NCBI GenBank assembly: GCA_900318535.1
Contig: ONKU01000004.1
Span: forward strand, 62,001-126,000
DNA from: an uncultured Prevotellaceae bacterium
GTDB taxonomy: Bacteria; Bacteroidota; Bacteroidia; Bacteroidales; Muribaculaceae
Length of the DNA stretch: 64,000 bases
Direction of reading: 5' to 3'
Below, piece after piece: positions 8,384-16,827 of this stretch (positions are counted from its first letter, which is position 1; each line of letters begins with the position of its first letter). The position numbers were made by a program, and so were the translations under genes. The notes under the pieces are model-generated. The model worked only from the letters and a program-made list of their open reading frames with translations, did not search any database and was not told the DNA's origin.

Positions 8384-9667
8384 ATGATGATAAGAAAAAA
8401 AGCAATGGGCGTGTGCACACTGCTGTTGATGACTATGGCAGTAACGGCACAGCCACCGCACAATGTAGTAGGATACAACAAGGATAACAACACCCTGACC
8501 ACGGTACATTACGGTTATGGCAACAGTGTTGACAATATCACTGTGGCAGGAGAAGTCCAGACCACCATCTCGCTGAATGGACAAGGGATGCCGACTGAAG
8601 TAGTGAATGACTACGCCACGATGTCACTCAGTTGGGCAGGCACGCAGTCGGTGACCGTCACTCAGCAGGTCAATGGCGAGAGCAGAACAGACAAACTGGC
8701 TATGCCTGACGGCGCTGTAACAAACTATCGTGCCGAATATCAGCAATACAAGCAAAACCCATCCACTTTGGACCAAATCGACCAATTTCTGGCTGGCGGT
8801 GGTGCAAAATTGGTGGGTGGCATCATTGGCTCTGTCATCGACATGCTGGAAAATCCCATCGGTGCCTGCTTTGCCCAAGCACTTGAAGCCGGCAAGGCCA
8901 CCGAAAACTCCATCATTCCCATCAACGACCTCCAGGCACTGGAAATAGCCTCCAACCTTAACAAGTCTGTTGCCGACCGCCTGAAGGATGCAGCCGTGAA
9001 CAGTATATTCGAGAATTACAAGGAATGGACAAACGAGTGGAGTGATCTCGTTTATAAGTGGCAGTTGGAAAAATACCGCAAGTTGAAGGCAGACAACCGC
9101 GACGCTCAAGCGTGGCGGCTGGAGTTGGCGAAAACCCTTCTTGACAACGGCAAGACCATCGAAGAAGCCGTCGAGATAATCAATCAACAGCACAAGGGTG
9201 GAACAAGTGACCTTGGAGGAAAGCAGAGCGCCAGCTCAAGTGCAGGTACCAGTGCCAGTGGCGGCAGCAGTTCAATTGGCAGCAACGCCAGTGGCACTAA
9301 CGGCGGAAACAACGGCGGCGGAAACAACGGCGGCAACGATGGCGACAATGATGGCGATAATGATGATGCAGCATTGTTCGATTCACAAATTGTCATTGAC
9401 CACATCAAAGAGCTTTACAAGAACGACAAACGGGGACTGCCTCCCGAGATGATTGCCGAATGGACCGTCTATGTGGTATGGGGTTATCACAGGATTGTCA
9501 ACTTCAAACTCAATCCCGACAAAAAAAGTTATACAGAAACAGTGATTCTGGATGGACATGAACGCCATGTCGATAAAGTTGACGACCCGCACATCTATGT
9601 TAGTTTCAATGGTGATGACGGATGGGGCGTGGAGAAGGCTGTCATTATCCCCCTTCCCAAGAAGTAA
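8384..9667 (+). CDS. Secreted protein of unknown function with Gly/Ser/Asn/Asp-rich linker
   Basis: This 427-residue protein is not recognised. The N-terminus (MMIRKKAMGVCTLLLMTMAVTAQ) is a signal peptide; initiation at the second Met (8387) is equally likely. Residues about 24-110 are beta-rich (a repeated-strand pattern such as NTLTTVHYGYGNSVDNITV). Residues about 110-275 are predicted mainly helical and charged. Residues about 278-330 are a low-complexity Ser/Gly/Asn linker becoming Asp-rich (GGNDGDNDGDNDD). A C-terminal domain of about 95 residues follows (WTVYVVWGYHRIVNFKLNPDKK). It lies 79 bp after cydB on the same strand, separated by array A3. Probably periplasmic or surface exposed. 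Confidence 0.7.
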   Translation: MMIRKKAMGVCTLLLMTMAVTAQPPHNVVGYNKDNNTLTTVHYGYGNSVDNITVAGEVQTTISLNGQGMPTEVVNDYATMSLSWAGTQSVTVTQQVNGESRTDKLAMPDGAVTNYRAEYQQYKQNPSTLDQIDQFLAGGGAKLVGGIIGSVIDMLENPIGACFAQALEAGKATENSIIPINDLQALEIASNLNKSVADRLKDAAVNSIFENYKEWTNEWSDLVYKWQLEKYRKLKADNRDAQAWRLELAKTLLDNGKTIEEAVEIINQQHKGGTSDLGGKQSASSSAGTSASGGSSSIGSNASGTNGGNNGGGNNGGNDGDNDGDNDDAALFDSQIVIDHIKELYKNDKRGLPPEMIAEWTVYVVWGYHRIVNFKLNPDKKSYTETVILDGHERHVDKVDDPHIYVSFNGDDGWGVEKAVIIPLPKK

Positions 9668-9740
9668 GAATAGGCATAGCTGAATCAAATTCATCAGTGG
9701 CACCCACTTCAACAACGGATGCCACTGATACTTTTATGAC

Positions 9741-9761
9741 TAAGCTGTTAGCATTTAGCTT
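9741..9761 (+). repeat. Intergenic heptamer array A4 (three units)
   Basis: Three 7-bp units (TAAGCTG, TTAGCAT, TTAGCTT) lie in the gap between the secreted unknown and the Smr gene. The unit sequence is close to array A3, 1.4 kb upstream, suggesting a shared origin. Confidence 0.6.
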
Positions 9762-9895
9762 CATGAATGTTGTCAATAATTGTCAACAGGGTTGTTGATG
9801 TTGTCTGATGATTGTTTGAAGTATAAAAAAACTGGTGAATGATAACTTTTTTGTATCTTCGCAGCCTGAAAAACAAAAAAAAACGACACTTAATC

Positions 9896-10972
9896 ATGAA
9901 TGTAAAGGTTAACGATATCGTGCGCTTCCTTAATGACGTGGGAGGCGGCAGAGTTTCCAGAATTGACGGCAAGACCGTGTATGTGGAAGACGAGGACGGC
10001 TTTGAGCGTCCCGCATTGGAACGCGATCTGGTCGTTGTGGGACAGGCCGGTACCAAGGCCTCGGCCTATGAGCGCCCGCTGGATATCCGCGCCCGCCAGG
10101 TAGAGCCCGACAAGCCCGCTCCCAGGCCCAAAATGGAGCCTGAGCCCGTATTGCCCATCGAGGAAACGCCCGAGGGTGAGGTGCTGAACGTGGTGCTGGG
10201 TTACGAGGCTCGCGAAATCAAGCACTTGAACACGACCACGTTCTATGCTTCGCTGGTCAACGACTCTAACTATTTCCTGTATTTCACCTACATGACTCGC
10301 GGTGATGGTGACGGCGAGTGGCAGACCCGTTACCATGGCATCGTCGAGCCCAACATCCAGGTACAGCTCGAGGAATTCGGCCATGACGACCTGAACGACA
10401 TGACACACGTCGCCGTGCAGTATATTGCTTTCAAGCAGGGCAAAGGCTTTAAATTGAAGAATCCTGCCCTCGTCGAGCAGCGGCTGGATGTGACCAAGTT
10501 CTACAAAGTTCACTGTTTCCACGAGAATCCTTACTTTGATGTGCCCGTCATCGCGGTGGAGATTGTGACCAATGACCGTCCCGCCCGATTGATGCGCATC
10601 GACAGCGGTGAGTTGGAGCGTGCCATGAAGGAGAAAAAGCGAATGGACCGTCCGCAGCGCAAGCCCGTCCAGAAAAAAGTCGATAACAACGGTATCATTG
10701 TGCAGGACCTGCACATCACCTCGTTGCTAGACAACCTGAGCGGCATGTCGCCCGGTGCCATCCTGGAGTACCAGATGGACAAATTCCGCGAGGTGATGGA
10801 TGCCAACCTGAGTAAGCATGGCCAGCGCATCGTCTTCATCCACGGCAAGGGTGAGGGCAAGCTGCGCCAGCACCTGCTGAGCGAACTCAAACGCCGTTAC
10901 CCGCGCTGCACCGCCCAGGACGCCAGCTTCCGCGAGTACGGCTTCGGCGCCACCCAAGTAACTATTCACTAG
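9896..10972 (+). CDS. DUF2027/Smr-domain protein
   Basis: This 358-residue protein begins with the DUF2027 N-terminal block (VNDIVRFLNDVGGGRVSRIDG, then YVEDEDGFERPAL). It ends in an Smr domain of about 85 residues with the diagnostic HGKGEGKLR and a C-terminal FGATQVTIH. Smr domains, named after MutS2, bind or nick branched DNA or RNA; the specific role of this Bacteroidetes family is unknown. The chosen start is the ATG at 9896, because MNVKVNDIV is where the family begins and a TATCTTCG -7-like element at 9854-9861 lies upstream. The open frame back to 9839 is probably untranslated. Its stop codon TAG (10970-10972) lies inside a 15-bp hairpin that is followed by heptamer array A5. Confidence 0.88.
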   Translation: MNVKVNDIVRFLNDVGGGRVSRIDGKTVYVEDEDGFERPALERDLVVVGQAGTKASAYERPLDIRARQVEPDKPAPRPKMEPEPVLPIEETPEGEVLNVVLGYEAREIKHLNTTTFYASLVNDSNYFLYFTYMTRGDGDGEWQTRYHGIVEPNIQVQLEEFGHDDLNDMTHVAVQYIAFKQGKGFKLKNPALVEQRLDVTKFYKVHCFHENPYFDVPVIAVEIVTNDRPARLMRIDSGELERAMKEKKRMDRPQRKPVQKKVDNNGIIVQDLHITSLLDNLSGMSPGAILEYQMDKFREVMDANLSKHGQRIVFIHGKGEGKLRQHLLSELKRRYPRCTAQDASFREYGFGATQVTIH

Positions 10973-11000
10973 GTTGAAGTGTGCGCTTCAACCTAGTGAA
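10965..11000 (+). terminator. 15-bp perfect hairpin over the Smr gene stop codon
   Basis: Arms 10965-10979 (TTCACTAGGTTGAAG) and 10986-11000 are perfectly complementary, with a 6-nt loop. The stem contains the stop codon. No T-run follows; instead heptamer array A5 starts on the next base. It may be a terminator between the convergent genes or part of a compound repeat element. Confidence 0.6.
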
Positions 11001-11028
11001 GTTTAGAGTTTAGGGTTTAGAGTTTAGA
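11001..11028. repeat. Intergenic heptamer array A5 (GTTTAGR x4)
   Basis: Four units GTTTAGA, GTTTAGG, GTTTAGA, GTTTAGA abut the preceding hairpin. It lies between convergent genes. Array A10 at 45276-45303, read on its minus strand, has nearly the same unit and is also next to a hairpin. Confidence 0.8.
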
Positions 11029-11048
11029 GGGGACTTGCCCCTCTTTTA

Positions 11049-11759
11049 TTATTTCAGGATGGGGAAGCGGAACTGGCGCAGTTGGCGTTCCAGTTCTTTT
11101 TCTTTTCCGCCGCAGTATTGGTTGCACAGGGCGTGGAACTGGGGGGAGTGGTTCATGTGGGTGAGGTGGGCCAGCTCGTGGCAGATGATGTAGCGCACCA
11201 GGGCTTCGGGCAGGAACATGAGGTTGCGGGAGAGCTGGATGATGCGTTTGGCTGTGCAGTGACCCAATTTGCGCATGCCGCGTCCCACTTCAAAGCCCGC
11301 GGGTCGCAGCCCCAACTCATCGGCAATCTGTTGGGCAAAAGGCAATAGCAGAGCATGGGCCTGTACATCCATTGCACGGCCAATGACACTCGAAATCGTG
11401 CGTTTGATGCCGTCATCCTCCAGATCGGCATTCTGGTGGATTTGCAGGTGCAGGGTGTCACCCTCCCAGTGGTTGAGGATGTAACCCGGCATGCGGTTTT
11501 GGGACTCGATGACCACTTGGCACTTGAAGCATTCAATGGTTTGCCCAAAACGGAACGATACCGATTGGGGATGTGGCAATCGCCGCAACTGCTCACGGTG
11601 GATGTCAACCATGCGCTGCATCTCTGCAACGCTGATGCCCAACGGAGCACGCATGAGCAGGTTGCCATCTGCATGAAAAGTGAACCGCACCGAGGTCATG
11701 CCTCGGCGCAGTTCCACATGTATCTTCCCAAATTCCTTGTCCTCAAGATACCCCTTCAT
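11049..11759 (-). CDS. YgjP-type (M48-like) zinc metallopeptidase domain protein
   Basis: This 236-residue protein contains HELAHLTHMNHSPQFH near residues 190-205. That is the HExxH zinc motif with the third-ligand pattern of the YgjP/WLM (DUF45) family. Upstream blocks RKLGHCTAKRIIQLSRNLMFLPEALVRYIICHEL are split here as family signatures: GHC...I.LS..L..LP...V.YI..HEL. The function of YgjP in bacteria is not firmly known; it is predicted to be a cytoplasmic metal-dependent hydrolase. There is no signal peptide. It is co-directional with trpS and separated from it by a pair of inverted heptamer arrays. The start is the ATG at 11759-11757. Confidence 0.87.
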   Translation of the reverse strand: MKGYLEDKEFGKIHVELRRGMTSVRFTFHADGNLLMRAPLGISVAEMQRMVDIHREQLRRLPHPQSVSFRFGQTIECFKCQVVIESQNRMPGYILNHWEGDTLHLQIHQNADLEDDGIKRTISSVIGRAMDVQAHALLLPFAQQIADELGLRPAGFEVGRGMRKLGHCTAKRIIQLSRNLMFLPEALVRYIICHELAHLTHMNHSPQFHALCNQYCGGKEKELERQLRQFRFPILK

Positions 11760-11771
11760 GGTATACAGTTT

Positions 11772-11850
11772 CTAGTTTCTAGTCCCTAGTTTCTAGTTGT
11801 AACAAGAAGGCGGATGCCAACTAGAGACTAGAAACTAGGGACTAGAAACT
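11772..11850. repeat. Paired inverted heptamer arrays A6
   Basis: Left array 11772-11799 (CTAGTTT, CTAGTCC, CTAGTTT, CTAGTTG) and right array 11821-11848 (CTAGAGA, CTAGAAA, CTAGGGA, CTAGAAA) are inverted copies. Bases 11774-11797 are the exact reverse complement of 11827-11850: a perfect 24-bp inverted repeat with a 29-bp spacer. The whole gap between trpS and the YgjP-like gene is made of this structure. It could fold as a long hairpin in the transcript. Confidence 0.85.
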
Positions 11851-11853
11851 TAA

Positions 11854-12930
<1,077 letters not shown>

Positions 12931-12964
12931 ATTCTGTTTTCTGTAATTTTTATTTCAATGGCCG

Positions 12965-12972
12965 CAAAGGTA
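12965..12972 (-). promoter_or_regulatory. -7 element for trpS
   Basis: TACCTTTG on the minus strand is an exact match to TAnnTTTG, 34 bp before the trpS ATG. No TTTG is present at the -33 position, where heptamer array A7 lies instead. Confidence 0.6.
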
Positions 12973-12985
12973 GTAAAAATAGTCT

Positions 12986-13013
12986 TTAGTTGTTAGTTTT
13001 TAGTTGTTAGTTT
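12986..13013. repeat. Intergenic heptamer array A7 (TTAGTTK x4)
   Basis: Four units (TTAGTTG, TTAGTTT, TTAGTTG, TTAGTTT), with a diverged unit on each side, lie between the stop of the inositol-phosphatase-like gene and the -7 element of trpS. The array therefore covers the expected upstream promoter region of trpS. Confidence 0.8.
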
Positions 13014-13028
13014 TTGAGAGAAGGGCAT

Positions 13029-13829
13029 TCACTCTACCAGTTCGAGCAGTTGCGGGGCGATGCCGGGGCAGGCCGCGAGGATGCAGATGCCGTGGTTGTC
13101 GCGGTAGCGCTTGACGGTGGCTCCGGCCTCTTGGGCGATGAGTTCGCCGGCACAGGCATCCCACTCCTTGAGGTTCAGTTCCCAGTAGCCGTCGAGCCAG
13201 CCAGCAGCCACATAGCACAGGTCCATCGCTGCCGAACCCAAGCGACGGATACCCCTCACGCGAGGCATGACCTGGGCAAAGCGGTCCAGGTTGTTGTCGG
13301 GATTTGTCGCTTTGTCATAGGGGAAACCAGTGGAAATCACCGCGCGCTCCAACGCTGTTGTGGCCTTGGCTTGCAGGCGGCCATAGGGGCCGTAGGCACC
13401 CTTGTCCCTGATGGCAAAGAACTCCTCGTCGAGCGTGGGGGCATAGACGTAGCCCATCCTTGTCACGCCAGCCACTTTCAGACCGATGGAGATGCAGTAG
13501 GTGGCCAGGCCGGCACTGTAGTTCACGGTGCCGTCCAGCGGGTCGATAATCCACTGGCACCTGGCGTGGCGGTGGTCGTCGCCGCTCTCTTCGCTCAGGA
13601 TGGCATGCTCAGGGTAGCGGCTGTGGATGTGTTCGAGGATGAGGCGTTCGCTGGCTTTGTCGGCCTCGGTGACGATGTCATAGGCGTTGCCCTTGTCTTG
13701 AATGCTCAGGTCGCGCCGCCTGAAGTAGCTTCTCAGCACTTTGCCTGCTTGACGGCACATGTCTTGCGCGCTCGTGAGCCAGTCAAGTTCTTGCGGGGTG
13801 AAGCTGTTGTTGTCAATGTTTTTCATCAT
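13029..13829 (-). CDS. Inositol monophosphatase family protein
   Basis: This 266-residue member of the Li-sensitive, Mg-dependent phosphatase superfamily has the three metal-site motifs: SEES (near residue 76), IDPLDGTVNY (near 90-99) and WDACAGELIAQEAG near the C-terminus. KGNAYDIVTEADK is the conserved N-terminal block. Substrates in the family include inositol phosphates and 3'-phosphoadenosine 5'-phosphate (CysQ type); sequence alone does not settle which applies. The start could be either of two adjacent ATGs (13829 or 13826). It is co-directional with trpS downstream and the Lrp-type gene upstream. Confidence 0.9.
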   Translation of the reverse strand: MMKNIDNNSFTPQELDWLTSAQDMCRQAGKVLRSYFRRRDLSIQDKGNAYDIVTEADKASERLILEHIHSRYPEHAILSEESGDDHRHARCQWIIDPLDGTVNYSAGLATYCISIGLKVAGVTRMGYVYAPTLDEEFFAIRDKGAYGPYGRLQAKATTALERAVISTGFPYDKATNPDNNLDRFAQVMPRVRGIRRLGSAAMDLCYVAAGWLDGYWELNLKEWDACAGELIAQEAGATVKRYRDNHGICILAACPGIAPQLLELVE

Positions 13830-13861
13830 GTCTTTACAATAATATTAAACCTGAAACTATT

Positions 13862-13889
13862 AAAAAGGGAGCGATAACCTCGCCCCCTT
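13862..13889 (-). terminator. Intrinsic terminator of the Lrp-type regulator gene
   Basis: A 10-bp stem (13865-13874 with 13880-13889, one G-U pair) with a 5-nt loop. On the minus strand it is followed by five T. It begins 12 bp after the regulator's stop codon. Confidence 0.8.
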
Positions 13890-13901
13890 GATTTGTTGTT
13901 A

Positions 13902-14384
13902 TCATTCAACAACTGGTTCCTCGCCCTCTGGGGCAATGGGGATTTGGCGCTTGAACACTTCCTTGAATGTGATCAGCGTCTCGCTGCGGCCCAAACCCAT
14001 CTTCATGAACCGGTCGTGGATCACTTGCAGCAGGTGGTCATTGTTTTGTGCATAAAGCTTGATAAACAGGTCATACTTGCCCGTGGTGAAGTAGCACTCT
14101 ACAACCTCGGGAACGGTCTTGAGCCGTGCTACAACCTCGTCAAACTTCGAGGGGTCGTTGAGGAAGAAGCCGATGTAAGCACAGGTCTGGAATCCCACCG
14201 ATGCCGGATTGATCAGCGAGATGGAGCCCTTGATCACGCCCATGTTATAGAGCTTTTGGATGCGCTGATGGATAGCAGCGCCCGAAACGTTACAAGCACG
14301 CGCAATTTCCAGATAGGGCTTGCGGGCATTGAGTGACAACATTTTTAAAATCCTGTAATCCAGTGAATCGAGTTTAGTAGCCAT
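13902..14384 (-). CDS. Lrp/AsnC family transcriptional regulator
   Basis: This 160-residue protein has an N-terminal winged helix-turn-helix (LDYRILKMLSLNARKPYLEIARACNVS, then AAIHQRIQKLYNMGVIKG, residues about 5-60). A C-terminal RAM/AsnC ligand-binding domain follows (CAYIGFFLNDPS, VPEVVECYFTTGKYDLFIKLYA). It is a DNA-binding regulator that normally responds to amino acids; the effector is unknown. The start is the ATG at 14384 (MATKLDSLDYRIL), where the family begins; the frame stays open to 14408. A TAATTTTG -7-like element lies at 14498-14505. It is not obviously tied to a neighbouring target operon. Confidence 0.92.
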   Translation of the reverse strand: MATKLDSLDYRILKMLSLNARKPYLEIARACNVSGAAIHQRIQKLYNMGVIKGSISLINPASVGFQTCAYIGFFLNDPSKFDEVVARLKTVPEVVECYFTTGKYDLFIKLYAQNNDHLLQVIHDRFMKMGLGRSETLITFKEVFKRQIPIAPEGEEPVVE

Positions 14385-14497
14385 AAGTCTTATAGTTTTA
14401 AAGTACAATAGTTGCTCATTGATAATTTAAAGTGAATAAACGCTTGATTTGCCTAGTGTGAAACCCTCGATGTGACGGTTTCTCAACTATGACGCCA

Positions 14498-14505
14498 CAA
14501 AATTA
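14498..14505 (-). promoter_or_regulatory. -7 element for the Lrp-type gene
   Basis: TAATTTTG on the minus strand matches TAnnTTTG. CAAA at 14530-14533 would place a -33 TTTG 24 bp upstream, longer than the usual 19-20 bp. This leaves a leader of about 110 nt. Confidence 0.45.
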
Positions 14506-14654
14506 CAAAAGATTTCTCAAAAATAGTGACAAATCATAATAAAATTTCTAAAAAATCTTCTTAAATCGCAATAATTAACAGTTTCGGGTATGGAATCATT
14601 CCCGAATTTGCCGTTTTTGGCGGTTTCCGGTAGTGTGGTTTGCGGGAGATTTTG

Positions 14655-14662
14655 TAATTTTG
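14655..14662 (+). promoter_or_regulatory. -7 element for prmC-ribD
   Basis: TAATTTTG ends 7 bp before the prmC ATG, giving a nearly leaderless transcript. No well-spaced -33 TTTG is seen. Confidence 0.5.
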
Positions 14663-14669
14663 CACCATC

Positions 14670-15512
14670 ATGAAACTTAGAGAAGCTATAGAACAACTGC
14701 GCGATGGGCTGGCAGGGATTGTCGAGCCCCATGAGGCGCAGGCGATGATCAGGATCATCTGTGAAGACGTGTTCAACTACGATCCCGTCGATGTGGCTCT
14801 GCGCCAGGAGAGTGAGTTGCCCGAGTTTGCCCAGCAGCGTGTCAGCGACATCATTGCCAGGCTGCGGCGCCACGAGCCGCTGCAGTACGTCGTGGGCAGC
14901 GCGCGCTTTCACGGGCACAAGTTCAAGGTGACGCCTGCCGTGCTCATCCCTCGTCCCGAGACCGAGCAGCTCGTCGACCTCATTGTGGACGAGAACGCGG
15001 CCAGTGACCTGCGCGTGCTGGATATGGGTACAGGAAGCGGCTGCATCGCCATCTCGCTGGCGAGAGCGTTGAAGTTTGCATCGGTCGACGCACTCGACGT
15101 GTCACGCGATGCCTTGGCCGTGGCACGAGAGAATGCCGTTAGTTTGAAGGCCAAAGTGCGCTTCTTCGAGAGCGATATGCTCATGCCGCAGCCTGCCGCG
15201 ACCTATGACATCATCGTGAGCAATCCTCCTTACATCTGCTGGAGCGAGCGCGAGTCGATGGAACCTAATGTTAAGGACTACGAGCCCGGTCAGGCGCTGT
15301 TTGTCCCTGACAACGACCCGTTGCTGTTCTATAAAAGCATTGCCCCCTATGCCGCACAGTCGCTCGAGAAGGGTGGAAAGCTGTATCTGGAGATCAATCA
15401 GCGGTTTGGCGCCGAGGTGAAGCGCCTGCTTGACGAAAACGGCTTTGACGAGGTGCGCATCATCGACGACAGCTACGGCAAGGTGCGTTTTGCTGCAGCA
15501 GTCAAGGGGTAG
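14670..15512 (+). CDS. prmC: Release factor glutamine methyltransferase
   Basis: This 280-residue S-adenosylmethionine-dependent enzyme methylates the GGQ glutamine of peptide-chain release factors. It has an N-terminal helical domain, then RHEPLQYVVGSARFHGHKFKVTPAVLIPRPETEQLVD split as family blocks (PLQYVVG, VLIPRPETE). The SAM-binding motif is VLDMGTGSGCIAISLA (about 113-128) and the catalytic motif is VSNPPYI (about 182-188). Length is typical. Its stop codon TAG (15510-15512) is part of heptamer array A8, and ribD follows on the same strand. Confidence 0.96.
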   Translation: MKLREAIEQLRDGLAGIVEPHEAQAMIRIICEDVFNYDPVDVALRQESELPEFAQQRVSDIIARLRRHEPLQYVVGSARFHGHKFKVTPAVLIPRPETEQLVDLIVDENAASDLRVLDMGTGSGCIAISLARALKFASVDALDVSRDALAVARENAVSLKAKVRFFESDMLMPQPAATYDIIVSNPPYICWSERESMEPNVKDYEPGQALFVPDNDPLLFYKSIAPYAAQSLEKGGKLYLEINQRFGAEVKRLLDENGFDEVRIIDDSYGKVRFAAAVKG

Positions 15513-15557
15513 TTTCTAGTCCTTAGTTTCTAGTCCCTAGTCCTTAGTTGTTAGTTG
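15509..15557 (+). repeat. Intergenic heptamer array A8 (seven units)
   Basis: Seven units, GTAGTTT, CTAGTCC, TTAGTTT, CTAGTCC, CTAGTCC, TTAGTTG, TTAGTTG, fill the prmC-ribD gap. The prmC stop codon is in the first unit. Just after it, CTTGAAGCTTGA (15564-15575) resembles half of the hairpin attached to array A10. Confidence 0.85.
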
Positions 15558-15589
15558 GAATGCGCTTGAAGCTTGAGAATCCGATACAG

Positions 15590-16639
15590 ATGGTCATTGA
15601 CGAGAAATACATGCGCCGAGCCTTGCAGCTGGCGCGCCTGGGAGCGGGCCACACATCGCCCAATCCCATGGTGGGCGCGGTGATTGTCGCTCCTGATGGC
15701 GCTATCATCGGCGAGGGCTGGCACCGCAAGTGCGGCGAGGCCCATGCCGAGGTCAATGCTGTGGCCAGCGTCAAGGATGCATCTCTGCTTCGGGATTGCA
15801 CCATCTATGTCACGCTGGAACCGTGCTCACACTATGGCAAGACTCCGCCCTGTGCCAATCTGCTCATCGAGCGTGGCATTCCGCGCGTGGTGGTGGGCTG
15901 CCTGGATCCTTTTCCTGCTGTGGCTGGGCGTGGTGTGAACATGCTGCGAGAGGCCGGCGTGGAGGTCGTCACCGGCGTGCTGGAACAGGAATGCCGCACA
16001 CTGAACAAGCGCTTCATGACCGCACACACGGCAGGCCGGCCCTGGGTGCAGCTCAAGTGGGCCCAAACGGCCGATGGCTTCATCGGCGTCCCTCCCCAGC
16101 TGGGTGAGAACCCCTTGAGGATGTCCACTCCCGTTACCATGAACCTGATGCACCGCCAGCGCGCCTTGTGCGATGCCATTGTGGTGGGTGCTGCGACGGC
16201 CAATATCGACAACCCCTCGTTGACCACCCGTTACTGGCCCGGCAACAACCCCTTGCGGGTCGTCCTGTCGCGAGACCTGTCGCTGGCCAGTGACCTGAAA
16301 CTGCTCACCGACGGCTTGCCCACTATCATTTACAATGGCCAGAAAGACGAGGTGAGAGGCACTGTGGAGTGGGTGAAGACCAACTGTGACGATGTCCGTT
16401 CATGGCTGCAGGACCTGTATCGCCGTGGAGTGACCAGCGTCATGGTCGAGGGTGGAGCCCGGGTATTAAGCCAGCTGATTGAACAGGGTCTGTGGGACGA
16501 AGCCCGCATCGAGGTCAGTCCCCGCCAGGTGAGGCAGGGTGTGGCAGCACCGCCGATAACCGGTCAAGTGGCCTGCCGGCACGTCGTTGACGGGAACAGT
16601 ATCACATGCCTGCTCAACCCGAGTGCCCCACTTCGTTAA
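15590..16639 (+). CDS. ribD: Riboflavin biosynthesis deaminase/reductase
   Basis: This bifunctional enzyme of riboflavin synthesis deaminates the pyrimidine ring and reduces the ribosyl side chain. The N-terminal deaminase has the zinc motif HAEVNAV and then EPCSHYGKTPPC, with GHTSPNPMVGAVIV upstream. The C-terminal reductase domain begins near RPWVQLKWAQTADGFIG and contains VMVEGGARVLSQLIEQGLWDE. I chose the ATG at 15590 (MVIDEKYMRRALQLA) because homologues begin with this EKYM block. The in-frame ATG at 15560 is possible and would add 10 residues. The gene is about 349 residues with this start. No FMN-riboswitch-like sequence is seen, as it is second in an operon after prmC. Confidence 0.93.
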   Translation: MVIDEKYMRRALQLARLGAGHTSPNPMVGAVIVAPDGAIIGEGWHRKCGEAHAEVNAVASVKDASLLRDCTIYVTLEPCSHYGKTPPCANLLIERGIPRVVVGCLDPFPAVAGRGVNMLREAGVEVVTGVLEQECRTLNKRFMTAHTAGRPWVQLKWAQTADGFIGVPPQLGENPLRMSTPVTMNLMHRQRALCDAIVVGAATANIDNPSLTTRYWPGNNPLRVVLSRDLSLASDLKLLTDGLPTIIYNGQKDEVRGTVEWVKTNCDDVRSWLQDLYRRGVTSVMVEGGARVLSQLIEQGLWDEARIEVSPRQVRQGVAAPPITGQVACRHVVDGNSITCLLNPSAPLR

Positions 16640-16783
16640 AAAGGTGTAAAAAACCGCTTTTTACCGTTTATTATCTTTAAAGGGAGCGTCACGAATGCCC
16701 CCGAAGCAGTATCTTTACCCCCCAAAATCGCGTTTATCGACATTATTATAAAGAAAAATCGGCCCCATGACCGAATATTTTAG

Positions 16784-16791
16784 TAATTTTG
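16784..16791 (+). promoter_or_regulatory. -7 element for the DUF6242-bamA-skp cluster
   Basis: TAATTTTG matches TAnnTTTG, 36 bp upstream of the DUF6242 ATG. No matching -33 TTTG is seen. Confidence 0.5.
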
Positions 16792-16827
16792 CCGTTTGTA
16801 AAAATGCGAATGATTTAGAAGACGATA

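Noticed and set aside
11772..11850. Heptamer arrays as a possible CRISPR or insertion-sequence end
   Set aside because: Units are contiguous with no spacers, no cas or transposase gene is nearby, and no target duplication is visible.
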